The position numbers and the translations under genes are program-made. Below, one piece after another: positions 1 through 5,623 of a stretch of DNA of 5,820 nt. Under the pieces are notes generated by a model that was given only the letters and a program-made list of their open reading frames with translations, was not told the origin of the DNA and ran no database searches. Positions within the stretch are counted from its first letter, which is position 1; the number at the start of each line of letters is the position of its first letter. Origin of the DNA: Alphaproteobacteria bacterium (GTDB taxonomy: Bacteria > Pseudomonadota > Alphaproteobacteria > RS24); NCBI GenBank assembly GCA_009920875.1, contig RFZE01000093.1, positions 1 to 5,820 on the forward strand, read 5' to 3'.

Positions 1-467
1 CGACCGACCAAGGGCGGAATTTTCTCAACGCCCAATTTGGTCATGCCGGTCATGGCGGCAAAATCCTTGCCTTTATTGCAATTGTAAAATAGGCCATGCT
101 CGCCCAAATGCCCCAAGGAGTCGATTTGCGGGCCGGTGCCGAGCCACATTTGCACCATATCGTCATTGGCCGATATCGGCCAACCATAAGCATCCTCTTG
201 CGTTTCCCTGAAATGCTGACCCGGCTGAACCACTTGCAGCTTGGTGAAGCGCGGCGGGAAGGCCGGCATATCAGGCTTAATGACAATGCCCAAACCATGG
301 CGCTTGCCCTGTTTGATAAGACGGGCAGCCGCCAGCACGCTGCTATCAGTAATCAGATTGGCGGCGCCAATTTCATCTTTCGGCCCCCATTTCGATGTTT
401 TGCACTCATCCGCCAGACTTGGCTGCATCAGCGCCAAACTCGTCAGAACAAAAACCACAATTCTCAT
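1..467 (-). CDS. Cyclase-family (kynurenine-formamidase-like) hydrolase, exported, C-terminus off the window
   Basis: The first 155 codons of a gene read from 467 towards 1, where the window ends. Residues 1-19 form a signal peptide (basic Arg2, hydrophobic VVFVLTSLALM, cleavage likely after SLA19), so the enzyme is probably periplasmic. After it come the hallmarks of the putative cyclase family (Pfam Cyclase, PF04199): WGPKDEIGAANLIT at 27-40, the metal-site region GTGPQIDSLGH at 110-120, YNCNKG at 128-133, and GMTKLGVEKIPPLVGR at the end. Family members are metal-dependent amidases or hydrolases such as N-formylkynurenine formamidase, but the substrate here cannot be read. Compared with the KynB motif HxGTHxDxPxH, Asp116 and His120 are kept while Gly110 and Gln114 replace two histidines. 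GGGGAG at 475-480, seven bases before the ATG, supports the start. The gene lies 93 bases downstream of the DUF3422 gene and may be the last gene of that operon. Confidence 0.85.
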   Translation of the reverse strand, partial: MRIVVFVLTSLALMQPSLADECKTSKWGPKDEIGAANLITDSSVLAAARLIKQGKRHGLGIVIKPDMPAFPPRFTKLQVVQPGQHFRETQEDAYGWPISANDDMVQMWLGTGPQIDSLGHLGEHGLFYNCNKGKDFAAMTGMTKLGVEKIPPLVG

Positions 468-474
468 TTTATCG

Positions 475-480
475 CTCCCC
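475..480 (-). promoter_or_regulatory. Shine-Dalgarno site of the cyclase-family gene
   Basis: GGGGAG on the minus strand lies seven bases before the ATG whose A is at 467. It fixes the start that gives a complete signal peptide. Confidence 0.6.
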
Positions 481-560
481 ATAAATAACACCGCGCCAAA
501 GGCCGGTGGCAATTATGGTAACGCAGAATGCGATAAAGAAAAGGGGCTTGTGATGCGCCT

Positions 561-1811
561 CTAATCGGCTTTTTTATTGCCGACCGTGGCGCGCAAAAGC
601 CGCCTGATGGACAACCAAACCACCGGCACGGTAATGGCGACCAACGCCAGATTGACAATGAGCGGGTCGAGGGCCGGCTGTTTGGCCATCACCCAATCGG
701 CGGGGGCGCGCAATAAATTGACCAGATAATAAGAAATGGCAACGGTTGAGACGCCCTCCACCGTATGCTGCAAGCGCAATTGCCGCTCGGCGGCATGATT
801 GAGCGAGGCCAGCAAATCGGCATTTTGCTGCTGCATATCCAATTCAATGCGGGTTTGCAAAAGCCCCGTCATGGCAGCGATTTGTTCGGCCAAATCATGG
901 CGGCGACGCTCGGTTGATTGATAGGTGGCAATGGCCGGTTGCAAGCGGCGCTCCAAAAACCCGCCAATGGTGATGCGGCTGTCAAAAGCCTGCTCTTGCA
1001 AAGAGGCCAGCCGCGCCGTGACCAGATCCCAATAGGCGGTGCAAGCGGCAAAACGGAAAGAGGTGCGCCGCCACACTTCCTCCAATTCGCCGGTCAGCTG
1101 GCTGAGCAAGTCAAAACGTACGCCATCCGCGCTACCGGCTGCCGAAATACTGGTTGGCACGCGCGCCGCAATATCAGCCAATTGCGCTTGCGCGGCACGG
1201 GCGCGATTGAGCCCGATGGCGGCAAAAGAACGATAGGTTTCAATTTCCACCACTTGCAAAGCAATGCGGCCGACATCGCGCACATCGCAATCGGGCGCGA
1301 AATCGAGGGCGATTTTCGTGTGCCCGTCTTCGGCCACTTTAAAATCGAAAAATCCGTCGGCCAGACCGTTTTCCAACCGGCTGGCGCATGTCCAGCCATC
1401 GCGCGCCGCGCCGCGCATGCTGCATTGGCAATCAACCGCCACCACCACTTCACCGCGATTTTTGTCGAGCCAATCGGCAGGCAAATATTGCGCCGCCGAA
1501 CCATTTTCGGCTTTTTCGTCAATAATGGTCAGCGAGACAAATTCGGTATGACGCTCAATATTGAACTGCACCCCGTCTTGGCGCGCGCGGATAAGGCGGC
1601 TTTGCGCTTCGCCCTCCCAGTCAATATCGCTCAGCCGGTCGCCCAAAATATCACGCAAGCCGTCAAACGCTTCATCGCCTGACAAACATAAGCGAAAAAT
1701 CGCCGTCGGCAGGGCAAAGCGCGGAAACGGCCTTGCGTTTAACTCATCGGTTACTTGCCGCAAGCGCCATTGCGATTTATGCGTCCGGCTTCGATTGTCA
1801 CTATTATTCAT
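561..1811 (-). CDS. DUF3422 family membrane protein
   Basis: A 416-residue protein matching DUF3422 (PF11902), a family of unknown function common in Proteobacteria. Recognisable family blocks are TDELNARPFP at 21-30, ERHTEF at 86-91, and the run from QLRLQHTVEGVS at 344-355 into the first membrane segment. The first about 350 residues are soluble; residues about 275-350 are strongly helical and charged. Two membrane segments follow (about 353-369 and 383-402), then a short basic tail. A large soluble part followed by two C-terminal helices recalls CorA-type transporters, but that is only a shape comparison and I assign no function. Length is normal for the family. The ATG at 1811 is 12 bases after the stop of the upstream AhpD-like gene and has no clear Shine-Dalgarno site, so translation is probably coupled. 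It is probably the third gene of an operon with the thioesterase and AhpD-like genes. Confidence 0.9.
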   Translation of the reverse strand: MNNSDNRSRTHKSQWRLRQVTDELNARPFPRFALPTAIFRLCLSGDEAFDGLRDILGDRLSDIDWEGEAQSRLIRARQDGVQFNIERHTEFVSLTIIDEKAENGSAAQYLPADWLDKNRGEVVVAVDCQCSMRGAARDGWTCASRLENGLADGFFDFKVAEDGHTKIALDFAPDCDVRDVGRIALQVVEIETYRSFAAIGLNRARAAQAQLADIAARVPTSISAAGSADGVRFDLLSQLTGELEEVWRRTSFRFAACTAYWDLVTARLASLQEQAFDSRITIGGFLERRLQPAIATYQSTERRRHDLAEQIAAMTGLLQTRIELDMQQQNADLLASLNHAAERQLRLQHTVEGVSTVAISYYLVNLLRAPADWVMAKQPALDPLIVNLALVAITVPVVWLSIRRLLRATVGNKKAD

Positions 1812-1823
1812 ATTATCAATACG

Positions 1824-2414
1824 CTATTTATGCCGTTCCGGTTTCCAGCCATTGCCGACAAGATGGCTTTCGGCATAGGCCAATGGGCTGTCTTCCAATT
1901 CTGTGGCCAGCGTATCATTCCAGCGGTTGAGGAAGCCAAATATCGCTATCACGGCGACAATTTCGCAAATTTCGGCATCCGAGAAATGCCCTTGCAGCGC
2001 ATCAAAATGGGCTTGCGTGGCGCCATTGGGATGGCTGGCCCCGGCCTGCGCCAGCGCCAAAGCGGCGCGCTCGGCCTCAGAAAATTGCGGATCCGTCTGA
2101 TAGGACCATAAAGCGGCAATTTTTTCATCGGCGACGCCGCGCTCATGCGCCCCATGCGCCGTATGCGCCTGGCAGTAATTGCAGCCGGCCGCCGTGCTTG
2201 CCACATGCGCTATCATTTGCCGCAAAGCCGGCGCCAGCGCGGCATTCGGCCCCAAAACAGCGGCGCTCAGCGCCAGAAACCCACGCAATATATCCGGCCG
2301 ATGCGCCATAATTTTCAAACTATTTGGCTCAAAGCCCATTGCGGCCGTGGCCAGCGCCAATTCATCGGCAAGTTCCGCCAATTGCGCGGCTTCGGCATTT
2401 TTCAAATGCGCCAT
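1824..2414 (-). CDS. AhpD-like / carboxymuconolactone decarboxylase family protein
   Basis: A 196-residue, mostly helical protein of the AhpD/CMD fold. The redox-type motif CNYCQAHTAHGAHERG is at 78-93, with Cys78 and Cys81 in a CxxC pair followed by His84 and His87. Family members with this pair are thiol-dependent peroxidases; AhpD proper passes electrons to AhpC. A second helical repeat covers residues about 115-175 (AERAALALA, then EICEIVAVIAIFGFLNRWND), as in the longer peroxidase-related members. Two details differ from AhpD: Gln66 sits twelve residues before the first cysteine, where AhpD has its proton-relay Glu, and the histidine after the pair is one residue closer. Peroxidase activity is therefore likely but unproved. 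GGGAGG at 2420-2425, five bases before the ATG, is strong. The gene lies 24 bases after the thioesterase stop and 12 before DUF3422, indicating one operon. Confidence 0.88.
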   Translation of the reverse strand: MAHLKNAEAAQLAELADELALATAAMGFEPNSLKIMAHRPDILRGFLALSAAVLGPNAALAPALRQMIAHVASTAAGCNYCQAHTAHGAHERGVADEKIAALWSYQTDPQFSEAERAALALAQAGASHPNGATQAHFDALQGHFSDAEICEIVAVIAIFGFLNRWNDTLATELEDSPLAYAESHLVGNGWKPERHK

Positions 2415-2419
2415 ATGCG

Positions 2420-2425
2420 CCTCCC
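2420..2425 (-). promoter_or_regulatory. Strong Shine-Dalgarno site of the AhpD-like gene
   Basis: GGGAGG on the minus strand, five bases before the ATG at 2414, inside the 24-base gap after the thioesterase stop. It is among the best ribosome binding sites in the window and suggests efficient independent initiation within the operon. Confidence 0.6.
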
Positions 2426-2438
2426 TATTATCTCTCTT

Positions 2439-2933
2439 TTATGTGTCGCGTTTTTTTAACGTAACGAAATTGGCGGTCGATGAGCCGGTGGCCAATAATT
2501 GCCCCTCGCCATCATAGAGCATGCCCTCGACAAAACCGACCGAGCGACCGCGCCGCACCACCTGCCCGACAGCGTATAGCCGCCCGGGGCGCGCCGGAGC
2601 CAGCATGGATATTTTCAATTCCAAAGTCGGGCTGATTTGCCCCCAATCGAGATTGAGGCCAATGGCAAAAGCCATGGCATCATCGAGCATGGCGGCAACA
2701 TTGCCGCCCTGAATGCCGCCCCATTTATTGCATAATTTATCGCTCGCATTAAAAGCCATCTCGACCGTGCCGCCAGCCTTATCAACGGCCAATAATTCGA
2801 GCCCCAAATGGGCCGAGGTCGGCGATGGCTTGTCATGCGCCGCCTTGACATTGGGCGGCCAATTTTCGGCATTGGTTTCAAAATCATCGCGCGCCGCACC
2901 GAGGCTGGCGACATTAATGGCAGTGGCGTTCAT
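2439..2933 (-). CDS. PaaI-family hotdog-fold acyl-CoA thioesterase
   Basis: A 164-residue protein of the PaaI-type hotdog family, cytosolic enzymes that hydrolyse acyl- or aryl-CoA thioesters. The key block is NKWGGIQGGNVAAMLDDAM at 69-87. It corresponds to the HGG...D motif of the central hotdog helix, with Asp84 aligned to the catalytic Asp of E. coli PaaI. The usual histidine before GG is Gln75. The strands that follow (PTLELKISMLAPA at 102-114, GRLYAVGQVVRRGRSVGFVEGMLYD at 117-141) are typical, including the RRGRSVGF turn. The frame stays open upstream to 3176, but I place the start at 2933. AGGGAGA lies five bases before that ATG, the length then fits the family, and the longer version would overlap the divergent gene at 3015 antisense. 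It is the first gene of the likely operon with the AhpD-like and DUF3422 genes. The acyl substrate is unknown. Confidence 0.88.
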   Translation of the reverse strand: MNATAINVASLGAARDDFETNAENWPPNVKAAHDKPSPTSAHLGLELLAVDKAGGTVEMAFNASDKLCNKWGGIQGGNVAAMLDDAMAFAIGLNLDWGQISPTLELKISMLAPARPGRLYAVGQVVRRGRSVGFVEGMLYDGEGQLLATGSSTANFVTLKKRDT

Positions 2934-2938
2934 GCAAG

Positions 2939-2945
2939 TCTCCCT
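2939..2945 (-). promoter_or_regulatory. Shine-Dalgarno site that decides the thioesterase start
   Basis: AGGGAGA on the minus strand with a five-base spacer before the ATG at 2933. It favours this start over the upstream in-frame ATG at 3176, which lies inside the divergent gene. Confidence 0.6.
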
Positions 2946-2956
2946 AAACTGCCGAG

Positions 2957-2985
2957 AGACTAAGCCCGTGCCGGCGCACTGGCAA
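2957..2985 (-). promoter_or_regulatory. Candidate promoter of the thioesterase/AhpD-like/DUF3422 operon
   Basis: Reading the minus strand, TTGCCA (2985-2980, five of six consensus bases) is followed after 17 bases by TAGTCT (2962-2957, three of six). Transcription would begin near 2950, leaving a leader of about 17 bases that contains the Shine-Dalgarno site. The -10 box is poor, so this is a candidate only. Confidence 0.3.
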
Positions 2986-3008
2986 GCATCTCTTTGGCCT
3001 GCTAAACT
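2979..3008 (+). promoter_or_regulatory. Candidate promoter of the 4HBT-type thioesterase gene, possibly leaderless
   Basis: CTGGCA at 2979-2984 (four of six) and TAAACT at 3003-3008 (four of six) are 18 bases apart. The expected transcription start, about seven bases after the -10 box, falls on or next to the A of the ATG at 3015. No Shine-Dalgarno-like sequence precedes that ATG, which fits a leaderless mRNA. The -35 box overlaps the one of the opposite promoter. Confidence 0.3.
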
Positions 3009-3014
3009 TACGCC

Positions 3015-3539
3015 ATGAGTGAACTCGTAAGCGATAGCGCCCGGCCGCAAGATGGTTTTCTTTTGCCGCCGCAATTTATCCTCAGCTTGGCGGTGCAAGC
3101 GGGCGATATTGACGATTTCAATCATGTCAATAATGTCGTTTATCTGGGCTGGATGGCGCGCACGGCGTGGGCCCATTCAAAATATTTAGGGTTTGATTTT
3201 GCCGCCTATCGCCAGCGCGATTGCGGCTTTGTGGTGACCCGCCATGAGATCGACTATAAGGCGGCAGCGTTGGCCAATGAGACCGTGCATATTGCCACTT
3301 GGGTGAGCGTGAATGATGGCCGCTTGCGCTTGCGGCGACGCTTTCAAATGCTGGCCGATGACGGGCGCGAATTGGCGCGCGGCCTCAGCGATTTTGCCGC
3401 CATGAAAATTTCCAATGGCCGCGCCATGCGCATGCACGCGGATTATGCGACCGGCTATCCGCCGGTGGCGGCGGCGGAGGCAGCGTTTCTTAGCGGCCAG
3501 AAACCGGCCATGGCTGATGACGCCCATTTAGGGCGCTGA
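3015..3539 (+). CDS. 4HBT/YbgC-like hotdog-fold acyl-CoA thioesterase
   Basis: A 174-residue cytosolic protein of the 4-hydroxybenzoyl-CoA thioesterase/YbgC/FadM branch of the hotdog superfamily, which hydrolyses acyl-CoA or related thioesters. The signature GDIDDFNHVNNVVYLGW at 30-46 corresponds to the family pattern D-x-D-x-x-G-H-V-N-N-x-x-Y, with Asp33 aligned to catalytic Asp17 of Pseudomonas 4HBT. The Gly before His is Asn36. Later blocks fit the fold: RHEIDYKAAALANETVHIAT (76-95) is the strand carrying the substrate-facing part, and RLRRRFQMLADDGRELARGLSDFAAM (105-130) forms the antiparallel strands. Residues 150-174 are an alanine-rich tail outside the domain. Only the ATG at 3015 is available before the domain, and it has no Shine-Dalgarno site. 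The gene diverges from the PaaI-type thioesterase and ends one base before the stop of the convergent response regulator. The substrate is unknown. Confidence 0.88.
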   Translation: MSELVSDSARPQDGFLLPPQFILSLAVQAGDIDDFNHVNNVVYLGWMARTAWAHSKYLGFDFAAYRQRDCGFVVTRHEIDYKAAALANETVHIATWVSVNDGRLRLRRRFQMLADDGRELARGLSDFAAMKISNGRAMRMHADYATGYPPVAAAEAAFLSGQKPAMADDAHLGR

Positions 3540-3540
3540 T

Positions 3541-4245
3541 TTATTGGGCCAGTGCGTAGCCCCCCTCCAGGGTCAATAGCAATGTTGCTTCCGACGGGTC
3601 GGCTTCAATCTTGCGGCGCAGCCTATAAATATGGGTTTCCAGCGTATGGGTCGAGACTTGCGCATTATAGCCCCATACCTCATGCAGCAGCGTGTCGCGC
3701 GCCACCGCTTGACCGTCGGCGCGGTGCAGAAATTTCAAAATATTGGTTTCTTTTTCGGTCAGGCGAATTTTCGCCGCGCCATTTTGCGGTTCCAATATTT
3801 TCAACCCGGGGCGGAACAGATAATCGCCAATGTGCAATTCCGCCGTCTCGGCTTGTTCATGGCTCCGCAATTGCGCGCGCATGCGGGCCAATAAAATACC
3901 GAAGCGGAAGGGCTTGGTGACATAATCATTGGCCCCCGCATCAAGGCCCAAATTCGTATCGGCCTCGCTGGCCGCACCGGTCAGCATAATAATCGGCGTG
4001 GTGACATTGTTTTTGCGGATAATTTTGCAGGTCTCGCGCCCGTCTTGATCGGGCAGGCCGACATCCAGCAAAATCAGGTCAAAGCCCTTATTGGCCGCAT
4101 CAATCGCGGCGGCAGCGCTTTCGACATGGGATAATTCAAACTCATCATGCAGCGCCAATTGCTCGGCCAAAACCTCGGCCAAGGCGCCATCATCTTCAAC
4201 CAGCAGGATTTTCTGCTTTACCGCCATCACACGCGCCCTCTTCAT
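3541..4245 (-). CDS. OmpR/PhoB-family response regulator, CenR/OtpR-like
   Basis: A 234-residue two-component response regulator. The receiver domain (about 12-127) has the acidic pocket VEDD at 16-19, phosphoacceptor Asp61 in LILLDVGLPD, switch Thr89 in MLTG, and Lys111 in VTKPF. A winged-helix DNA-binding domain (about 136-232) follows: LTEKETNILKFL at 162-173, the recognition-helix region HEVWGYN...STHTLETHIYRLRRKIE, and the wing LEGGYAL. The C-terminal wording closely resembles the alphaproteobacterial CenR/OtpR group of envelope regulators as I remember it, so I offer that as the likely subfamily without a symbol. No histidine kinase gene is in the window. Two starts are possible: the ATG at 4245 (AAGGG upstream) or the one at 4227, six codons in (AGAGGG upstream), which gives the more usual MAVKQKILLVEDD N-terminus. 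It diverges from the L,D-transpeptidase-like gene across 64 bases. Confidence 0.92.
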   Translation of the reverse strand: MKRARVMAVKQKILLVEDDGALAEVLAEQLALHDEFELSHVESAAAAIDAANKGFDLILLDVGLPDQDGRETCKIIRKNNVTTPIIMLTGAASEADTNLGLDAGANDYVTKPFRFGILLARMRAQLRSHEQAETAELHIGDYLFRPGLKILEPQNGAAKIRLTEKETNILKFLHRADGQAVARDTLLHEVWGYNAQVSTHTLETHIYRLRRKIEADPSEATLLLTLEGGYALAQ

Positions 4246-4251
4246 CGCTCA

Positions 4252-4298
4252 CCCTTGCGAATTTGCCCAATAAAGCTGCACAAAACAAGCCCTTGCGA
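4252..4298. repeat. Nine-base direct repeat CCCTTGCGA between response regulator and L,D-transpeptidase genes
   Basis: CCCTTGCGA occurs at 4252-4260 and 4290-4298, 38 bases apart start to start, within the 64-base divergent gap. The first copy overlaps the ribosome binding region of the regulator; the second precedes the L,D-transpeptidase start by 11 bases. It could be a pair of operator half-sites or simply a shared ribosome-site-like word; the sequence does not settle this. Confidence 0.4.
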
Positions 4299-4309
4299 GA
4301 GATCGTAAA

Positions 4310-4852
4310 ATGCCCGATTTTAAGCCGATGAAGAGCATTCTTGTCCGGCCAAGCGGCCCCGAAGCCCATCAGGGGATTTTGCATTTCGGCACGCATCGCA
4401 GCCGTTGCGCGCTTGGCTATGGCGGCGTTACCGCGCGCAAAAAAGAAGGGGACGGCAAAACCCCTTTGGGGCGTTTCGCCCTGCGTCGTATTTGGTTCCG
4501 CCCCGATCGCATCATGCATCCTGTCAGCATGCTGCCGACCGTCGAAATATCGCAGAAAAGCGGCTGGTGCGATGATGAACATCATGCCCTCTATAACCGC
4601 CCGGTCAGCCGTCCATGCGCCGCGCGACACGAATATTTATGGCGCCATGATCGGCTTTATGATGTGTTTTTCGAGCTTGGCATAAATGACGCGCCGCCCC
4701 AAAAGGGCAAAGGCAGTGCGCTTTTTCTGCATTTGCAGAAAAACAATTTCAACCCGACATTGGGCTGTATTGCGGTCAATTATGCGACTATGGGGTTTTT
4801 GTTGCGCCACGCCACGCCCGACACCCATATTGAAATTACCGAAAAATTTTAG
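4310..4852 (+). CDS. L,D-transpeptidase (YkuD-domain) family protein
   Basis: A 180-residue protein with the YkuD/L,D-transpeptidase catalytic fold, enzymes that make 3-3 cross-links in peptidoglycan or attach proteins to it through an active-site cysteine. KKEGDGKTPLGRF at 44-56 is the conserved block near the domain start. SGWCDDEHHALYN at 84-96 is typical of the short proteobacterial subgroup. The catalytic region is LFLHLQKNNFNPTLGCIAV at 138-156, with His141 and Cys153. The usual SHGC is TLGC here. There is no signal peptide or membrane segment at the N-terminus, although the fold normally acts in the periplasm. The ATG at 4310 has a weak GAGAGA upstream; an ATG six codons later at 4328 is the alternative. 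The gene diverges from the response regulator and converges on yggS with a 12-base gap. An envelope role under the neighbouring regulator is an inference. Confidence 0.87.
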   Translation: MPDFKPMKSILVRPSGPEAHQGILHFGTHRSRCALGYGGVTARKKEGDGKTPLGRFALRRIWFRPDRIMHPVSMLPTVEISQKSGWCDDEHHALYNRPVSRPCAARHEYLWRHDRLYDVFFELGINDAPPQKGKGSALFLHLQKNNFNPTLGCIAVNYATMGFLLRHATPDTHIEITEKF

Positions 4853-4864
4853 CTGCAAGCCGCG

Positions 4865-5545
4865 TCAATCTCTGGCGCCGAAAAGCGCCGTGCCGACACG
4901 AATATGGGTCGCCCCGAGGGCCAGCGCCGTCTCAAAATCGCCTGACATGCCCATGGACAAATGAGCCAGCCCCAATTGCGCCGCCAGCTTGCCGAGCAGA
5001 ACAAAATGCGCCGCCGCCGGCTCATCTTGAGGCGGCAGGCACATAAGCCCGTCAATGCGCAGGCCCAGCTCATCAGCGCAAAGCCTATGAAAAGCCGCTA
5101 GTTGAGACGGGGCAATGCCGGATTTTTGCGGCTCATCGCCGGTATTGACCTGGATGAACAGGCGCGGGAATCCGCTCTCTTGTCTCATCTCGGCCAGTTT
5201 GCGGGCTAATTTTTCGCGGTCCAAAGTTTGAATGACATCAAACAGGGCGACCGCCTCTTTTACCTTATTGCTCTGCAGCGGCCCGACCAAATGCAGCTCG
5301 ACATCTTTATATTGCGCCCGCAAATCCGGCCATTTTTCCTTCGCCTCTTGCACGCGGTTTTCGCCAAAGCCGCGATGGCCTGCAGCCAATAGGGGGGCAA
5401 TATCTTGCGCCGCCTTGGTTTTGGAAATGGCAATCAACTGCGCGGCATCCGGTGCCCGGTGATTGTCGCGCAAGGCCTGCGCCATGCGATGGCGCGTCTC
5501 GGCGAGACGGGGGGGAAGGTCGGCGTCAAACAAATCAGCACTCAT
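4865..5545 (-). CDS. yggS: YggS/PROSC family pyridoxal-5'-phosphate homeostasis protein
   Basis: A 226-residue protein of the YggS/PLPBP family, a single TIM-barrel domain like the N-terminal half of alanine racemase. Family members bind PLP, have no clear enzyme activity, and keep vitamin B6 and some amino-acid pools balanced in the cytosol. Landmarks in order are LIAISKTK at 37-44 with PLP-lysine Lys42, FGENRVQEA at 60-68, HLVGPLQSNK at 85-94, FIQVNTGDEPQKSG at 130-143, LSMGMSGDFETAL at 196-208 and IRVGTALFGARD at the C-terminus, where phosphate-binding residues lie. Length is standard. The frame is open further upstream to 5764, but that part overlaps the divergent gene and has no family similarity, so I start at the ATG at 5545. 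That ATG has no good Shine-Dalgarno site and sits two bases from an inverted repeat. The gene diverges from a ThiE-like gene. Confidence 0.93.
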   Translation of the reverse strand: MSADLFDADLPPRLAETRHRMAQALRDNHRAPDAAQLIAISKTKAAQDIAPLLAAGHRGFGENRVQEAKEKWPDLRAQYKDVELHLVGPLQSNKVKEAVALFDVIQTLDREKLARKLAEMRQESGFPRLFIQVNTGDEPQKSGIAPSQLAAFHRLCADELGLRIDGLMCLPPQDEPAAAHFVLLGKLAAQLGLAHLSMGMSGDFETALALGATHIRVGTALFGARD

Positions 5546-5547
5546 AA

Positions 5548-5563
5548 CTCTGTCTTGCCAGAG
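5548..5563. repeat. Short inverted repeat just upstream of the yggS start
   Basis: CTCTG (5548-5552) and CAGAG (5559-5563) form a perfect five-base inverted repeat with a six-base loop, ending two bases before the yggS ATG. In the yggS mRNA it would form a hairpin over the ribosome binding region. It could equally be an operator or chance. Confidence 0.35.
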
Positions 5564-5616
5564 CGCAACGAAACAGCCAAGCTGAAAATTGTCACCCAGG
5601 GTCAAATCGACCGCCC

Positions 5617-5623
5617 GGAAAGG
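5617..5623 (+). promoter_or_regulatory. Shine-Dalgarno-like site favouring a GTG start for the ThiE-like gene
   Basis: GGAAAGG lies nine bases before the in-frame GTG at 5633, while the next start, ATG at 5657, has only CCAAAAGTTTTT before it. This favours GTG 5633. Confidence 0.4.

Noticed and set aside
96..564. Plus-strand open frames at 96-488 and 241-564.
   Set aside because: They are antisense to the well-supported cyclase-family gene and show no recognisable protein features.
530..566. A terminator after the DUF3422 gene (GGC/GCC arms before CCCCTTTTCTTT on the minus strand).
   Set aside because: The stem is three to four pairs with a mismatch, too weak to call.
918..1682. A 254-codon open frame on the plus strand.
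   Set aside because: It lies wholly antisense inside the DUF3422 gene, its protein matches no family I know, and long antisense frames are expected in GC-rich coding DNA.
2934..3176. An upstream extension of the PaaI-type thioesterase to an ATG at 3176.
   Set aside because: It overlaps the divergent 4HBT-type gene antisense, lacks family similarity, and the ATG at 2933 has its own well-spaced Shine-Dalgarno site.
4246..4309. Sigma-70 type promoters in the regulator/L,D-transpeptidase gap.
   Set aside because: The TTG-type and TTTATT/TAAAGC-type words present do not sit at 16-18 base spacing in either direction.
4874..4889. GGCGC/GCGCC hairpin near the L,D-transpeptidase/yggS convergent ends as a terminator.
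   Set aside because: The stem is only five pairs, lies inside the yggS coding end, and is followed on neither strand by a direct T-run.
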